Of a stretch of DNA of 64,000 bases, positions 34,753 to 43,686 are shown piece by piece (positions within the stretch are counted from its first letter, which is position 1; each line of letters opens with the position of its first letter). Source of the DNA: Bacteroidota bacterium (GTDB taxonomy: Bacteria > Bacteroidota > Bacteroidia > Sphingobacteriales > Sphingobacteriaceae); NCBI GenBank assembly GCA_026224775.1, contig JAMFRP010000014.1, forward strand, positions 1 through 64,000, given 5' to 3'. A model generated the notes under the pieces. That model had not been told where the DNA came from. It saw nothing but the letters and a program-made list of their open reading frames with translations, and ran no database searches. Both the position numbers and the translations under genes were made by a program.

Positions 34753-35178
34753 ATGAAACCATTCATTTCACTATCAACTTACGGAGTTATCAACTGGGTA
34801 GCAGTTGTTTTATTATTAGGCTGCCCATGGGTATCGTTTTCGGGGGAACCGGGTTTTTATACAGTAGGCGGCGCGGCTTTATTTTTGCCTTTGCTGTTTG
34901 GTTGGTTAGAATTTATTATGGCTGTTTTCAGTAATAATAAACATGGCTTTATTAAACAAATGCCTATGGAGATGCATTTATTTTTAGATGTGATCATGGG
35001 TTCATTCCTGTTGATGTCGCCGTTCATTTTCCATTTCTCTGACAAAGTTGTTTGGCCACAAGTTTTAATAGGCGGATTGGTATTTATTGCCGGAGCATTT
35101 ACTCACAAATCTCCTTTTACTGATAAGTTCCATCATCACTTACCTGAAGGACAATTACAGTCGATAGATTCAGAATAA
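34753..35178 (+). CDS. SPW-repeat-type small membrane protein
   Basis: This 141-residue protein has four predicted membrane helices: about residues 10-26, 35-57, 75-92 and 98-115. NWVAVVLLLGCPWVSF and LLMSPFIFHF are reminiscent of the SPW family, paired two-helix repeats with a Pro-containing motif. The C-terminus carries a His-rich, soluble tail (FHHHLPEGQLQ). Function unknown. A strong terminator follows 47 bases past the stop. Confidence 0.7.
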   Translation: MKPFISLSTYGVINWVAVVLLLGCPWVSFSGEPGFYTVGGAALFLPLLFGWLEFIMAVFSNNKHGFIKQMPMEMHLFLDVIMGSFLLMSPFIFHFSDKVVWPQVLIGGLVFIAGAFTHKSPFTDKFHHHLPEGQLQSIDSE

Positions 35179-35225
35179 TATTTTTATTTGATTTCACCAA
35201 TTTTGAGGTGATTTCGCAGATATAG

Positions 35226-35261
35226 AAAAAGGCAATTGGAGATGATCCAGTTGCCTTTTTT
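35226..35261 (+). terminator. Terminator after the SPW-type gene
   Basis: AAAAAGGCAA (35226-35235) pairs perfectly with TTGCCTTTTT (35251-35260); the stem continues inward after one mismatch (TGG/CCA). A run of six T ends it. Symmetric A- and T-runs would let it act in both directions. Confidence 0.85.
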
Positions 35262-35273
35262 GTTTGCGATGTA

Positions 35274-35458
35274 TTGCCCCTACGGGGCAAGGAAATGGGG
35301 GTGTCTCTTTTGCTACCAACAGTGGGCTCCGATGGAGCCGGGATAATTTGGTAAAATATCCCGCAGGATAACAAAAATCATCAAACCCCATCGGGGTTAA
35401 ATGTTGATAGCCTAAAGGGTTATTGTATTTTTCGTGCCGTAGGTACGCAACCCATTAA
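35274..35458. repeat. Composite repeat of short GC palindromes (CCCCTACGGGG type)
   Basis: TTGCCCCTACGGGGCAA (35274-35290), GGCTCCGATGGAGCC (35325-35339), AACCCCATCGGGGTT (35384-35398) and GTGCCGTAGGTACGCAAC (35435-35452) succeed one another in under 190 bases. Such PUR/PYR mini-palindromes in series are frequent between genes in Bacteroidota. No coding frame or RNA gene is recognised here. Confidence 0.7.
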
Positions 35459-35471
35459 ATTCAAACATTGG

Positions 35472-35603
35472 GAGCTGTCTGAAAATGGTTGAATGTTGTT
35501 TTTATATAAAAACAAATCGTCATTGCGAGCGAAGCGTGGCAATCCCAAGCTATGCAGAACTACTCTGTAAGTAGGGGATTGCCGCGCTTCGCTCGTAATG
35601 ACG
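35472..35603. repeat. Palindromic repeat family A, copy 2
   Basis: CGTCATTGCGAGCGAAGCGT (35518-35537) and its complement up to 35603 enclose AAGCTATGCAGAACTACTCT. The outer motif is here on the left, as GAGCTGTCTGAAAA (35472-35485), the inverse of TTTTTAGACAGCTC at copy 1. About 32 bases separate it from the palindrome. Confidence 0.85.
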
Positions 35604-35630
35604 ATAGCTTTATAATTTTCAAACGGTCTT

Positions 35631-36068
35631 TTAGCAACTCATTTTGTTTACACGATTGGCGTGGCGACCGCCTTCAAAATCAGTGCACAGGAACATGTTT
35701 ATGATTGCTTTTGCTTCGTCGATAGAAATGAAGCGGGCTGGGATACAAACAACATTGGCGTTGTTATGCTGGCGTGCAAGGCAAGCTAATTCGGTATTCC
35801 AGCAAATAGCTGCACGGATGCCCTGGTGTTTGTTAGCTGTCATGGCTACGCCGTTGGCGCTGCCGCAAATTAGTATCCCCAGGTCATAGTCGCCGCTTTC
35901 TACAGCAAGGGCTACGGGATGGGCAAAATCAGGATAATCAACAGAATCGACGGAATAAGTGCCAAAATCCCTTATTTCGATGGCGGTAGTTAATGCCGCT
36001 GCTAAAGGTTGTTTGTAGTCGAATCCTGCGTGATCTGCACCTATGGCAATTCTTAGTCCCTCTTTCAT
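35631..36068 (-). CDS. rpiB: Ribose 5-phosphate isomerase B
   Basis: It interconverts ribose 5-phosphate and ribulose 5-phosphate in the pentose phosphate pathway. The 145-residue LacAB/RpiB fold has IAIGADHAGFDYK (phosphate/sugar site), DSVDYPDFAHPVA and ILICGSANGVAMTANK, which carries the base Cys, and a C-terminal RFISIDEA segment. Length fits the family. It follows tatC with a 54-base gap on the same strand and may be its co-transcribed last gene. Confidence 0.94.
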   Translation of the reverse strand: MKEGLRIAIGADHAGFDYKQPLAAALTTAIEIRDFGTYSVDSVDYPDFAHPVALAVESGDYDLGILICGSANGVAMTANKHQGIRAAICWNTELACLARQHNNANVVCIPARFISIDEAKAIINMFLCTDFEGGRHANRVNKMSC

Positions 36069-36122
36069 TTTAGTTTGTAATGATTAAGGGGCTAAGATAA
36101 ATATTTTGCGAAAATTAGCGGC

Positions 36123-36974
36123 TTATGATTCCATTATCTCTTCGTGCTTTTTAAGGCGGCGTTTTTCTACAATAGAGGCTACTACTATACCCACTTCGTA
36201 TAATGCGAACAGTGGTACGGTTGCTATCATCGTTGTTAAAAAATCCGGCGATGGCGATATAATAGCGCCGACAATCAGCAGGATAACTACCGAGTATCTG
36301 CGTGTTTTACGCATGAATGTACCTGATAATATACCTATTGAGGCAAGAATATAAATTAAGATAGGAAGCTCGAACACGATACCTATTATTAAGGTAATGG
36401 TAGCTACCATAGATAGGTATGAGCTAATGGTGAATTGGTTGTGAATGGTAGCACTCACCGTATAACCGGCTAAAAACGAGATCGACTCAGGCGCGATAAC
36501 ATAATAGCCGAATAAAATACCAATAATAAAAAGTATCGAAGCATAAAATACAAAGCCACTGGCTGCTTTGCGCTCTTTATCCAATAAAGCTGGTTTTATA
36601 AAACGCCATATCTCCCATAAAATGTAGGGAACAGCTGCGATAATACCCATTAGTATTGATGAGTTTAGCTTTAGCATAAACTGGCCAGCCATATCGGTAT
36701 TGATAATAGTACCGTTGATGTGGGTGATGCAAAATCCATTACCGAACTTACACATCATACGATAAGTCCAGAAATCGCCATAGAACGGGGCCATGATGAT
36801 TTTATTGAAAATAAAATCGTAAAAATACCAGGCGACACCAGTAAAAACAACAACACCAATAGCTGAGCGCATCAAGTGCCATCTTAGTGCTTCCAGATGG
36901 TCGAAGAAAGACATTTCGGATTCCAATGTCTTTCCTTTGTCCTTTATTGCTTGTACTATGTTCTTCTCGCTCAT
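36123..36974 (-). CDS. tatC: Sec-independent protein translocase TatC
   Basis: This 283-residue inner-membrane protein with six helices binds twin-arginine signal peptides. The signature MSFFDHLEALRWHLMRSA near residue 20 includes the conserved Glu and Arg, and the periplasmic loop before helix 3 has the acidic residues typical of TatC; FYASILFIIGILFGYYVIAPE follows. TatA/TatB are not in the window. It lies 71 bases after accC on the same strand. Confidence 0.94.
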   Translation of the reverse strand: MSEKNIVQAIKDKGKTLESEMSFFDHLEALRWHLMRSAIGVVVFTGVAWYFYDFIFNKIIMAPFYGDFWTYRMMCKFGNGFCITHINGTIINTDMAGQFMLKLNSSILMGIIAAVPYILWEIWRFIKPALLDKERKAASGFVFYASILFIIGILFGYYVIAPESISFLAGYTVSATIHNQFTISSYLSMVATITLIIGIVFELPILIYILASIGILSGTFMRKTRRYSVVILLIVGAIISPSPDFLTTMIATVPLFALYEVGIVVASIVEKRRLKKHEEIMES

Positions 36975-37045
36975 CTGATTTTTTGAATACCGTGTAGTAA
37001 ATGTTAAAACGTTATCTACGTTTTAACTTATCGCTTCAGTTTTAA

Positions 37046-38386
37046 TTATTCTGAATATTCAAAAGTTTCCATGAATTTGGTGGTGAAGTTACCGGCACGG
37101 AAGTTAGGGTCCTGCAGTAATTTCAGGTGGAAAGGAATGGTAGTTTTTACACCCTCAATCACAAATTCGCTTAACGCGCGTTCCATGGTACTTAATGCTT
37201 CTTCGCGTGTTTGCGCAACGCAGATCACCTTAGCTATCATAGAGTCATAGTTAGGCGGGATAACGTAACCACTGTACACATGCGTATCAATACGCACACC
37301 GTGACCACCCGGAGAGTGGAAGTTAGTGATTTTACCCGGTGACGGGCGGAAGTTGTTATTAGGATCTTCGGCATTGATACGGCACTCGATGGCGTGCATG
37401 GTTGGCTCGTAGTTTTTGCCTGATATCGGGATGCCTGCTGCAACCTTTATTTGTTCTTTTATTAAATCGAAGTTGATTACTTCCTCAGTTACGGGATGCT
37501 CAACCTGTATACGGGTGTTCATCTCCATAAAGTAGAAGTTACGGTCTTTATCAACCAAAAACTCAACAGTACCTGCTCCCTCGTATTTAACAGCTTTGGC
37601 GCCTTTGATGGCAGCCTCACCCATTTTTTTACGAAGTTTTTCGGTCATGAATGGTGAAGGAGATTCCTCAACCAATTTTTGGTGACGGCGCTGGATAGAG
37701 CAATCGCGCTCAGACAAATGGCAAACTTTGCCATACTGATCGCCTACTACCTGTATCTCGATGTGGCGCGGGTCCTGAACATATTTTTCAAGGTACATGC
37801 CATCGTTACCGAAAGCGGCACCTGATTCTGCTCTTGCTGAATCCCAGGCTGCTTCAAATTCTTCATCTTTCCAAACAATACGCATACCACGGCCACCACC
37901 ACCGGCAGTTGCTTTTAATATTACAGGATAGCCTATTTTTTTAGCGATGGAGATACCTTCTTTTACGCTTTGCAGCAAACCTTCGGAGCCGGGTACGATA
38001 GGTACGCCAGCTTTTTTCATAGTTTCTTTAGCCGAAGCTTTATCGCCCATGGAATTGATCTGCGCGGCAGTAGCGCCAATAAATTTGATGCCATACTCGG
38101 CACAAATAGCGGAGAATTTAGCATTTTCAGACAAGAAACCATAGCCCGGATGGATCGCATCGGCATTGGTTAACTCAGCGGCTGAAATGATATTCGGGAT
38201 ATTTAAGTAAGAATCGCGGCTTGGCGGCGGCCCAATACATACGGCCTCATCGGCAAAACGTACGTGCAGGCTATCGCGGTCTGCAGTAGAATAAACAGCT
38301 ACAGTTTTAATACCCATTTCCTTGCAGGTGCGAATAATACGCAGGGCAATTTCACCACGGTTAGCTATTAATATTTTTTTAAACAT
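37046..38386 (-). CDS. accC: Acetyl-CoA carboxylase biotin carboxylase subunit
   Basis: It carboxylates biotin on AccB using ATP and bicarbonate in the first step of fatty-acid synthesis. The 446-residue protein has [16 protein letters not shown], the ATP-grasp glycine loop [13 protein letters not shown] near 160, and [15 protein letters not shown] near 285 with the catalytic residues. The frame is open 14 codons upstream, but the ATG at 38386 starts exactly where family proteins do ([11 protein letters not shown]). accB lies 109 bases before it in the same operon. Confidence 0.96.
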   Translation of the reverse strand: MFKKILIANRGEIALRIIRTCKEMGIKTVAVYSTADRDSLHVRFADEAVCIGPPPSRDSYLNIPNIISAAELTNADAIHPGYGFLSENAKFSAICAEYGIKFIGATAAQINSMGDKASAKETMKKAGVPIVPGSEGLLQSVKEGISIAKKIGYPVILKATAGGGGRGMRIVWKDEEFEAAWDSARAESGAAFGNDGMYLEKYVQDPRHIEIQVVGDQYGKVCHLSERDCSIQRRHQKLVEESPSPFMTEKLRKKMGEAAIKGAKAVKYEGAGTVEFLVDKDRNFYFMEMNTRIQVEHPVTEEVINFDLIKEQIKVAAGIPISGKNYEPTMHAIECRINAEDPNNNFRPSPGKITNFHSPGGHGVRIDTHVYSGYVIPPNYDSMIAKVICVAQTREEALSTMERALSEFVIEGVKTTIPFHLKLLQDPNFRAGNFTTKFMETFEYSE

Positions 38387-38495
38387 AGTATGATCTTTAT
38401 TGCCTTCACCGATTGTAATTGACGTCACAGTTTTTGTGTTTAAGAACTAATGAAATTAATTGTCAACAATAGGTGTTGTGCACCTATTATTAATA

Positions 38496-38969
38496 TTATT
38501 TAGGCTCAACCAAAAATAATGGCTGGTCGTACTCAACAGGCGATGCGTTATCAACCAAAATTTTAACAATACGGCCTGATATTTCAGATTCGATCTCGTT
38601 AAACAGTTTCATCGCTTCAATAATACAAAGCACAGTGCCAGTGTTTATCTCGTCGCCAACATTAACCATCATTGGTTTATCAGGGCTTGCTGAGCGGTAG
38701 AATGTACCGATCATTGGTGATTTGATAGTTACGTATTTTGAATTGTCATCAACAGCAACAGGCGCAGCAGCATGAGCGATAGGATCGACAGGTGCAGGCG
38801 CGGCGGCAGCAGCCAAGGGCTGGTGGGCAACAGGCACAGTCGCGTTAACATACGTTGCGGCCTGGTTGGTTTTAATGGTTATTTTAAACTCATTCTGCTC
38901 AATAGCAACTTCGTTTACTCCTGATTTGGCAACAAAGCGAATTAGGTCTTGTATTTGTTTAATATCCAT
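38496..38969 (-). CDS. accB: Biotin carboxyl carrier protein of acetyl-CoA carboxylase
   Basis: This 157-residue protein has an N-terminal segment ([19 protein letters not shown]), an Ala/Pro-rich hinge (about 50-78) and a biotinyl domain whose [11 protein letters not shown] motif near residue 118-128 contains the lysine that is biotinylated. [12 protein letters not shown] is the usual thumb region. It carries carboxybiotin between AccC and the transferase. A 160-base inverted-repeat element lies directly upstream, between it and fabH. Confidence 0.96.
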   Translation of the reverse strand: MDIKQIQDLIRFVAKSGVNEVAIEQNEFKITIKTNQAATYVNATVPVAHQPLAAAAAPAPVDPIAHAAAPVAVDDNSKYVTIKSPMIGTFYRSASPDKPMMVNVGDEINTGTVLCIIEAMKLFNEIESEISGRIVKILVDNASPVEYDQPLFLVEPK

Positions 38970-39001
38970 GCTGAGGAATTGAATTTGGTTTTAGTTTTAT
39001 T

Positions 39002-39161
39002 AATGTGCAAATGTGCGGATATGCAAATGTGCAGATTTTTAATTAGTTAGATTTAATTAAGTTAGTGAGTTACTACAAACAAATAAACAAAAGATTTTTA
39101 ATAAAGTTTATTTGTTTGTTTTTCTATTCGCACATCTGCATATCAGCACATCTGCACATTT
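39002..39161. repeat. Nested inverted-repeat element inside the fatty-acid operon
   Basis: The outer arms, about 30 bases each, differ by three bases (left 39002-39031 with AATGTGCAAATGTGCGGATA, right about 39132-39161). They consist of repeated ATGTGCA units. Inside is a perfect 14-bp inverted repeat, ACAAACAAATAAAC (39075-39088) with its complement at 39106-39119. The size and nested symmetry resemble a small MITE-like insertion between accB and fabH. It could fold as one long hairpin in the polycistronic mRNA. Confidence 0.7.
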
Positions 39162-39166
39162 TAAAT

Positions 39167-40162
39167 TTATGAATTATAGGCCCATTTTAAATAAAGAGAG
39201 CCCCAGGTAAACCCGCCACCAAAAGCGGCAAATAACAGGTTATCGCCTTTTTTAAATTTATTTTCCCACTCCCATAAACATAAAGGGATGGTAGCATTGG
39301 TGGTATTACCGTATTTTTCAATATTGATGATAACCTTATCAGGAGTTACACCGGTACGGTTAGCGGTTGCATCAATAATACGTTTGTTTGCCTGGTGAGG
39401 CACTAACCAGGCAATATCGTCTGCTACAAGGTTATTGCGTTCCATTACTTCGGCAGCAACATCGGCCATATTGGTAACCGCGAATTTGAATACCGCCTGG
39501 CCTTCCTGGTAAGCAAAATGCTCGCGGGCGTCAACAGTTTCGTGGCTGGCAGGTTTTATTGAACCGCCTGCTTTTTGGTGCAGGTAAGGGATACCCGCGC
39601 CATCGCTTTTTAATACAGAATCGATCAAACCGTAACCATCAGTATTCGGCTCAAGCAGGGCACAGCCCGCACCATCGCCAAAAATAATGCAGGTAGCGCG
39701 ATCCTGGTAATCTATCATAGCCGACATTTTATCGGCACCAATTACTAATACTTTTTTGTGTTTGCCGTTTTCGATAAACTGAGCCCCTGTTGTCAAACCA
39801 AATAAAAAGCCTGAACATGCTGCCTGTAAATCAAATCCCCAGGCGTTTTTAGCGCCAATTTTATGGCCTAAAATATTCGCGGTAGCAGGGAATGGCATGT
39901 CGGGTGTGGTAGTGCAAAAGATGATCAGGTCGATCTCTTCGGCGCTGATGCCGCGTTTTTTTAGTAAACCTTCAACAGCAGGAACTGCCATATCCGATGT
40001 ACCCAGGCCTTCGCCTTTTAGTATGCGGCGCTCTTTGATGCCTGTGCGGCTCATGATCCACTCGTCGTTGGTATCCACCATTGTTGCGAGCTCGTCGTTA
40101 GTTAGAATATATTCAGGAACGTAACCGTTTACAGCAGTAATAGCCGCATGAATTTTACTCAT
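39167..40162 (-). CDS. fabH: 3-oxoacyl-ACP synthase III
   Basis: It condenses acetyl-CoA or branched acyl-CoA with malonyl-ACP to start fatty-acid synthesis. The 331-residue thiolase-fold protein has the catalytic Cys116 in [11 protein letters not shown], His in [11 protein letters not shown] near 255 and Asn in [11 protein letters not shown] near 285. [10 protein letters not shown] near 39 is the usual CoA-binding segment. It follows plsX by 11 bases. Branched-chain fatty acids are usual in this group, so the primer may be branched, but sequence alone does not show that. Confidence 0.96.
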   Translation of the reverse strand: MSKIHAAITAVNGYVPEYILTNDELATMVDTNDEWIMSRTGIKERRILKGEGLGTSDMAVPAVEGLLKKRGISAEEIDLIIFCTTTPDMPFPATANILGHKIGAKNAWGFDLQAACSGFLFGLTTGAQFIENGKHKKVLVIGADKMSAMIDYQDRATCIIFGDGAGCALLEPNTDGYGLIDSVLKSDGAGIPYLHQKAGGSIKPASHETVDAREHFAYQEGQAVFKFAVTNMADVAAEVMERNNLVADDIAWLVPHQANKRIIDATANRTGVTPDKVIINIEKYGNTTNATIPLCLWEWENKFKKGDNLLFAAFGGGFTWGSLYLKWAYNS

Positions 40163-40173
40163 ATATATTTTTT

Positions 40174-41109
40174 TTATTGAAACGCCTGCGTGATCTTATC
40201 AACCACACCACTTTCAAATACTGTTTTTGACAAAAGTACCATGTTTTTAATGGCTTCCGGCGGCGATATTCCGTGGCCTACAACCACCGCGCCGTTCACC
40301 CCTAATATTGGGCTACCACCATATTGCTCGTAATTAAACATATCAAAGAAATGATCATTGATACCTTTTTGACGGGCAATTTCATAAAATGATTCTGATA
40401 ATTTGATGATGGTATTGCCGGTAAATCCATCGCAAACCATAACATCGGCCACATCACCAAAAAGATGGCGGCTCTCCACATTACCAACAAAGTTAAGATG
40501 GCTGGCAGCCTTTAACAACGGGAATGTAGCTTGTGTGAGGATGTTACCTTTTTCTTCTTCCTCGCCAATGTTTACCAAACCAACCCTGGGGTTAGCAATT
40601 TTGTAAACATACTCCGCGTATAATGCGCCTAATGTGGCAAACTGAACCAGCATATCGGGCTTGCAATCGGCATTGGCGCCAACATCAAGCAGGATACCTA
40701 ATCCGCCTTTAACCTGCGGAACGATAGAAGTAATAGACGGGCGCAACACACCCGGTATAGCTTTTATGCTAAACATGGAACCAACGAGCATAGCACCGGT
40801 GTTACCAGCAGAAGAAAAGGCCTGTATGGATCCTTCCTTCAACAGTTTAAACCCAACACTAATACTAGAGTCGGGTTTTTGAACAATGGCTTTTGTGGGA
40901 TGCTCGCCCATGCCAATAACCTCGGTTGTGTGTACAAACTCGAAATTATCGGGGCTATAGTTGTTTTCCTGAAGAATTTTTATGGCGCTGTCCTTATCAC
41001 CTATAAGCACGAGCTTTGGGCCGGATAAGGCTTTATGGGCCAATATCGCGCCTAAAACGGCTGCTTCGGGGGCAAAATCACCCCCCATAATATCTAAGCC
41101 GATCTTCAT
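40174..41109 (-). CDS. plsX: Phosphate acyltransferase PlsX
   Basis: It makes acyl-phosphate from acyl-ACP for phospholipid synthesis at the membrane. The 311-residue protein starts [14 protein letters not shown], has [12 protein letters not shown] and [14 protein letters not shown], and [12 protein letters not shown] near 140, all typical of PlsX, with [13 protein letters not shown] near 225. It lies between rpmF (14-base gap) and fabH (11-base gap), the classical rpmF-plsX-fabH order. Confidence 0.95.
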   Translation of the reverse strand: MKIGLDIMGGDFAPEAAVLGAILAHKALSGPKLVLIGDKDSAIKILQENNYSPDNFEFVHTTEVIGMGEHPTKAIVQKPDSSISVGFKLLKEGSIQAFSSAGNTGAMLVGSMFSIKAIPGVLRPSITSIVPQVKGGLGILLDVGANADCKPDMLVQFATLGALYAEYVYKIANPRVGLVNIGEEEEKGNILTQATFPLLKAASHLNFVGNVESRHLFGDVADVMVCDGFTGNTIIKLSESFYEIARQKGINDHFFDMFNYEQYGGSPILGVNGAVVVGHGISPPEAIKNMVLLSKTVFESGVVDKITQAFQ

Positions 41110-41123
41110 TTGCAGAAAATTAC

Positions 41124-41315
41124 TTAGGCTACAGCTGCTTTCTCAATCAGTAATTTACCGTTGTAGTAAACGTTACCATCAACAGTATATGCTCTGTGTG
41201 GCAAGTGTACCGCGCCGGTAGTGCTACAAGTTGTTAAAGTAGGCGCTACAGCTTTGTAATGAGTCCTGCGTTTATCTCTTCTTGATTTGGATATTTTGCG
41301 CTTTGGATGTGGCAT
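41124..41315 (-). CDS. rpmF: 50S ribosomal protein L32
   Basis: This 63-residue protein starts [20 protein letters not shown], the usual basic N-terminus of L32, and continues [20 protein letters not shown]. It has one Cys only, so it is the form without the four-cysteine zinc site. It sits between yceD and plsX, as in many bacteria. Confidence 0.95.
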   Translation of the reverse strand: MPHPKRKISKSRRDKRRTHYKAVAPTLTTCSTTGAVHLPHRAYTVDGNVYYNGKLLIEKAAVA

Positions 41316-41329
41316 AACTTATTTTATTA

Positions 41330-41854
41330 TTATTTAATTTTTTTGAGCGCGTCCCACCGTGGGTCCACTATCTCGTCTTCTGGTTCATTATTTACTGCAA
41401 GCTTGTTAAGGCTGTCCAGCATTTCTTTATCACAATACTCGGTGTTACCCTCGTTGCCGCAACTGGCTACAAAAGGCACCGCGACGTTAATATATTCATA
41501 AATCAGCGGGGCTATGTTGATCTCGTGATCACTTTTACCCAACGTGATGATCTCATCGTCCTCATCAATTTCCTCTTCACTAAACTTCGCTATCTGCTGC
41601 TCGCTTATATCAAGCGGCTGCGGATATGAGCCCAGGCAACGATCGCAGGTTAAGTCGATGTGGCCGGTGATATGGAAGTTCAGGATAATTAATGTTTCCT
41701 GTTTTTCCAGCTCAACAACACATTTCAGGTTCGCTTTTTTTACGAGAGAGTAATCAAACTCATCAAAAAAACTATCTGTAACATCAAACTCAAACTGATG
41801 CTTGCCTAACTTTAAACCTGTAAAAGGAATAGCATATATCCTAAGCGATTTCAC
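41330..41854 (-). CDS. YceD/DUF177 family protein
   Basis: This protein of about 174 residues has the DUF177 pattern: KSLRIYAIPFTGLKLGKHQF at the start, LTCDRCLGSYPQPL with CxxC near 75, and a C-terminal acidic stretch ending EDEIVDPRWDALKKI, the hallmark DPRW motif. YceD proteins are linked to 23S rRNA maturation or L32/50S assembly. The longer frame begins at 41875, yet a perfect promoter box at 41873-41880 overlaps that ATG, so I use the GTG at 41854, which also matches relatives. It heads the rpmF-plsX-fabH-accBC operon. Confidence 0.9.
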   Translation of the reverse strand: MKSLRIYAIPFTGLKLGKHQFEFDVTDSFFDEFDYSLVKKANLKCVVELEKQETLIILNFHITGHIDLTCDRCLGSYPQPLDISEQQIAKFSEEEIDEDDEIITLGKSDHEINIAPLIYEYINVAVPFVASCGNEGNTEYCDKEMLDSLNKLAVNNEPEDEIVDPRWDALKKIK

Positions 41855-41872
41855 TGAGCGACAATTAGCCCG

Positions 41873-41880
41873 CAAATGTA
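41873..41880 (-). promoter_or_regulatory. Promoter -7 box TACATTTG for the yceD-rpmF-plsX-fabH-acc operon
   Basis: A perfect TAnnTTTG on the minus strand; about 20 bases further upstream there is TTTC (complement of 41901-41904), one mismatch from TTTG. The predicted start near 41869 gives a leader of about 15 bases before the GTG at 41854. Confidence 0.6.
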
Positions 41881-42019
41881 AGGGAAAAATTGGATATGTG
41901 GAAAGGGTTTTTAAAAATAGTGTTGATAAGTGTTAACAATTGTATTTGAACACGAGATTGGCCGGTTTGTTGTCACTCCCGCCTCTGCTGGTGTTCGGAA
42001 GATTACATCTTCGTTTTTA

Positions 42020-42184
42020 ATCCCCTCTTTTTTGCTTGCAAAAGAGAGGGGGGTCGAGCGAAGCAAAGACCGGGTGAGTAAATTATACAAGCGACATCGC
42101 CGCAAATGCATGATGAACAGTCGACTCACCCCGAATGCGCTGCGCTGTTCGACCCTCTCTCCGGCAAGCCGGAAAGAGGGTGAA
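42020..42184 (-). repeat. Long repeat family E, copy 1 (about 165 bases)
   Basis: It is an inverse copy of 50521-50688. Both have an end hairpin CCCTCTTTCCGGCAAGCCGG, then GTCGAACAGCGCAGCGC..TTC, a variable centre with CGCATTTGCG-type sequence, then CGGTCTTTGCTTCGCTCGA and a second end hairpin of CTCTTTTGC-AAAAGAG. The ends are better conserved than the middle. No coding frame accounts for it. Confidence 0.85.
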
Positions 42185-42317
42185 GAATTATTTCCCCCTT
42201 AACTTAATTATATAGTCCCTAGCCCAAGGCGGCAATCGCACAGGGCCAATGCTTCCTTTTTCCATCTTCTGAACACTTATAGTGAAAACAACAAAGACGA
42301 AACATTAATTAGCAGGC

Positions 42318-42806
42318 TTATTGTTGCCCCCCTGATTGCTCCTCATCAATAGTTTGATGAATTTGCTTTACGTCCGTCATCTCCTTCATTTCTTCCAGTT
42401 CTTTATCCTCTTCTGTTTTCAGGCCGAGCTTTTGATGGATCTCGTGCAGCATATTCAGCATCATGGTAATCTCGCTTTCGGCACGAACATTTACTTCAAA
42501 CTCAACCTGCTGGCGTACTTTATCCATATGCCCCTGGCGGTTTTGATTGATCAAAACGGTTACCGACAGGATAATGGCGAATAGGGACACCAGCATCTCC
42601 AGTACCGGGAAAGGGAAGCCGTCAAATGGGGTTGGCGAAATTAGGTTCCAGATGATCCATGCCGCGAAAAAAGCTAAGCTACACAGCAGGAAAGTCATAC
42701 TTCCTAGCACATTGGTAGTAAAAATGGCAAACTTATCGGTAGGTGTTTTAGTAAACTCTAACGAGGACTTAAGCTGACTATCGGGTGTTGGGGTGTGCTT
42801 TGTCAT
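42318..42806 (-). CDS. DUF1003 family membrane protein
   Basis: This protein of about 162 residues has two close membrane helices (VLGSMTFLLCSLAFFAAWII and PVLEMLVSLFAIILSVTVLI), then NQNRQGHMDKVRQQVEFEVN, the family signature after helix 2, and a Glu-rich coiled-coil tail. Function is not established. The frame is open 14 codons upstream (to 42848), but MTKHTPTPDSQ at 42806 looks like the normal start. Confidence 0.86.
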   Translation of the reverse strand: MTKHTPTPDSQLKSSLEFTKTPTDKFAIFTTNVLGSMTFLLCSLAFFAAWIIWNLISPTPFDGFPFPVLEMLVSLFAIILSVTVLINQNRQGHMDKVRQQVEFEVNVRAESEITMMLNMLHEIHQKLGLKTEEDKELEEMKEMTDVKQIHQTIDEEQSGGQQ

Positions 42807-42923
42807 ATATGATGAACAAAAATCAGCCTTTAAAGTTGTACCCAACAATGCCGCATTTACGTATTACCTATAATATTGTGACATAGCAATTAAACTAATT
42901 GCTCAAATAATCGTTATATTTAT

Positions 42924-43382
42924 ATGTGTATGCCTGTTAAGTATTGCATTTTACTTTTTATGCTGATAGTTTTTGCCGCAGGTAGTACAAAGGCACAAAC
43001 CTTAAAAGAAGAGGAAAGGATTTGTGGCAAATGGGAATCGACAGATAAGGAGCTGGACATAAAGGTTTACATGCATGATAATGAGTTTAGGGCAGAAATA
43101 ATTTGGTTTAGTGATACCGATGGCAAGCCGCTGGATTACTGGAAAGATGTACATAACCCTGACCCTGCGTTACGCGACCGTAAAATTTTAGGCATGAGTG
43201 TTTTAAGCGGCCTTAAATATGATGCCGATACCCGTACCTGGGAAGATGGTATGGTTTATGATTCGCGGCATGGCAGGGAATGGAACGCATCGGCGACTAT
43301 TGATAAAAAGGGGATGCTGCATGTTAGGGGTTACTGGCATTTTAAATTTATTGGCAGAACCATGAATTTTGTAAGAATTTGA
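42924..43382 (+). CDS. Exported DUF2147 family protein
   Basis: This 152-residue protein has a signal peptide (CILLFMLIVFAAGSTKAQ) and a DUF2147 lipocalin-like domain: CGKWESTDKELDIKVYMHDN at the start, HNPDPALRDRKILGMSVLSG in the middle and a C-terminal HVRGYWHFKFIGRTMNFVR. The second ATG at 42930 may be the true start. Its ligand is not known; the family is periplasmic. It stands alone before rpoD. Confidence 0.85.
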   Translation: MCMPVKYCILLFMLIVFAAGSTKAQTLKEEERICGKWESTDKELDIKVYMHDNEFRAEIIWFSDTDGKPLDYWKDVHNPDPALRDRKILGMSVLSGLKYDADTRTWEDGMVYDSRHGREWNASATIDKKGMLHVRGYWHFKFIGRTMNFVRI

Positions 43383-43668
43383 TTAATAACAAATTGCAAC
43401 AGCATTGTTTATAACTATTAAAATGTGATAAAAAACCCTCAGCTAATTATTAACTATCCGCGCAAAAAATCGTAAAACGCGTATGTTTTATGTAACTTTT
43501 AAGCGTTATAAACCTGAACCGCACAATGAAACTTAGATAAAATATATGCAAAGTGAATAGATAGATCCTCAAAAACAAGCAAAAATGCCTTAAAAGCCTG
43601 TTTTTTACAAATAATATTCGGATGACACAGGCAGTCATTTAATTACGTTCAATCCACATAACTTTAAT
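43383..43668 (+). other. Intergenic region upstream of rpoD
   Basis: About 290 A+T-rich bases. Besides the rpoD promoter box at its end I see only weak symmetry (AATGCCTTAAAAGCCTG at 43583-43599) and no repeat-family copy, RNA gene or coding frame. Confidence 0.45.
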
Positions 43669-43676
43669 TACCTTTG
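43669..43676 (+). promoter_or_regulatory. Promoter -7 box TACCTTTG for rpoD
   Basis: A perfect TAnnTTTG, identical to the box of the DEAD-box helicase. The predicted start near 43680 gives a leader of about 6 bases. The -33 region reads GTTCAA, a poor match to TTTG. Confidence 0.55.
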
Positions 43677-43686
43677 CAGCAATAAT

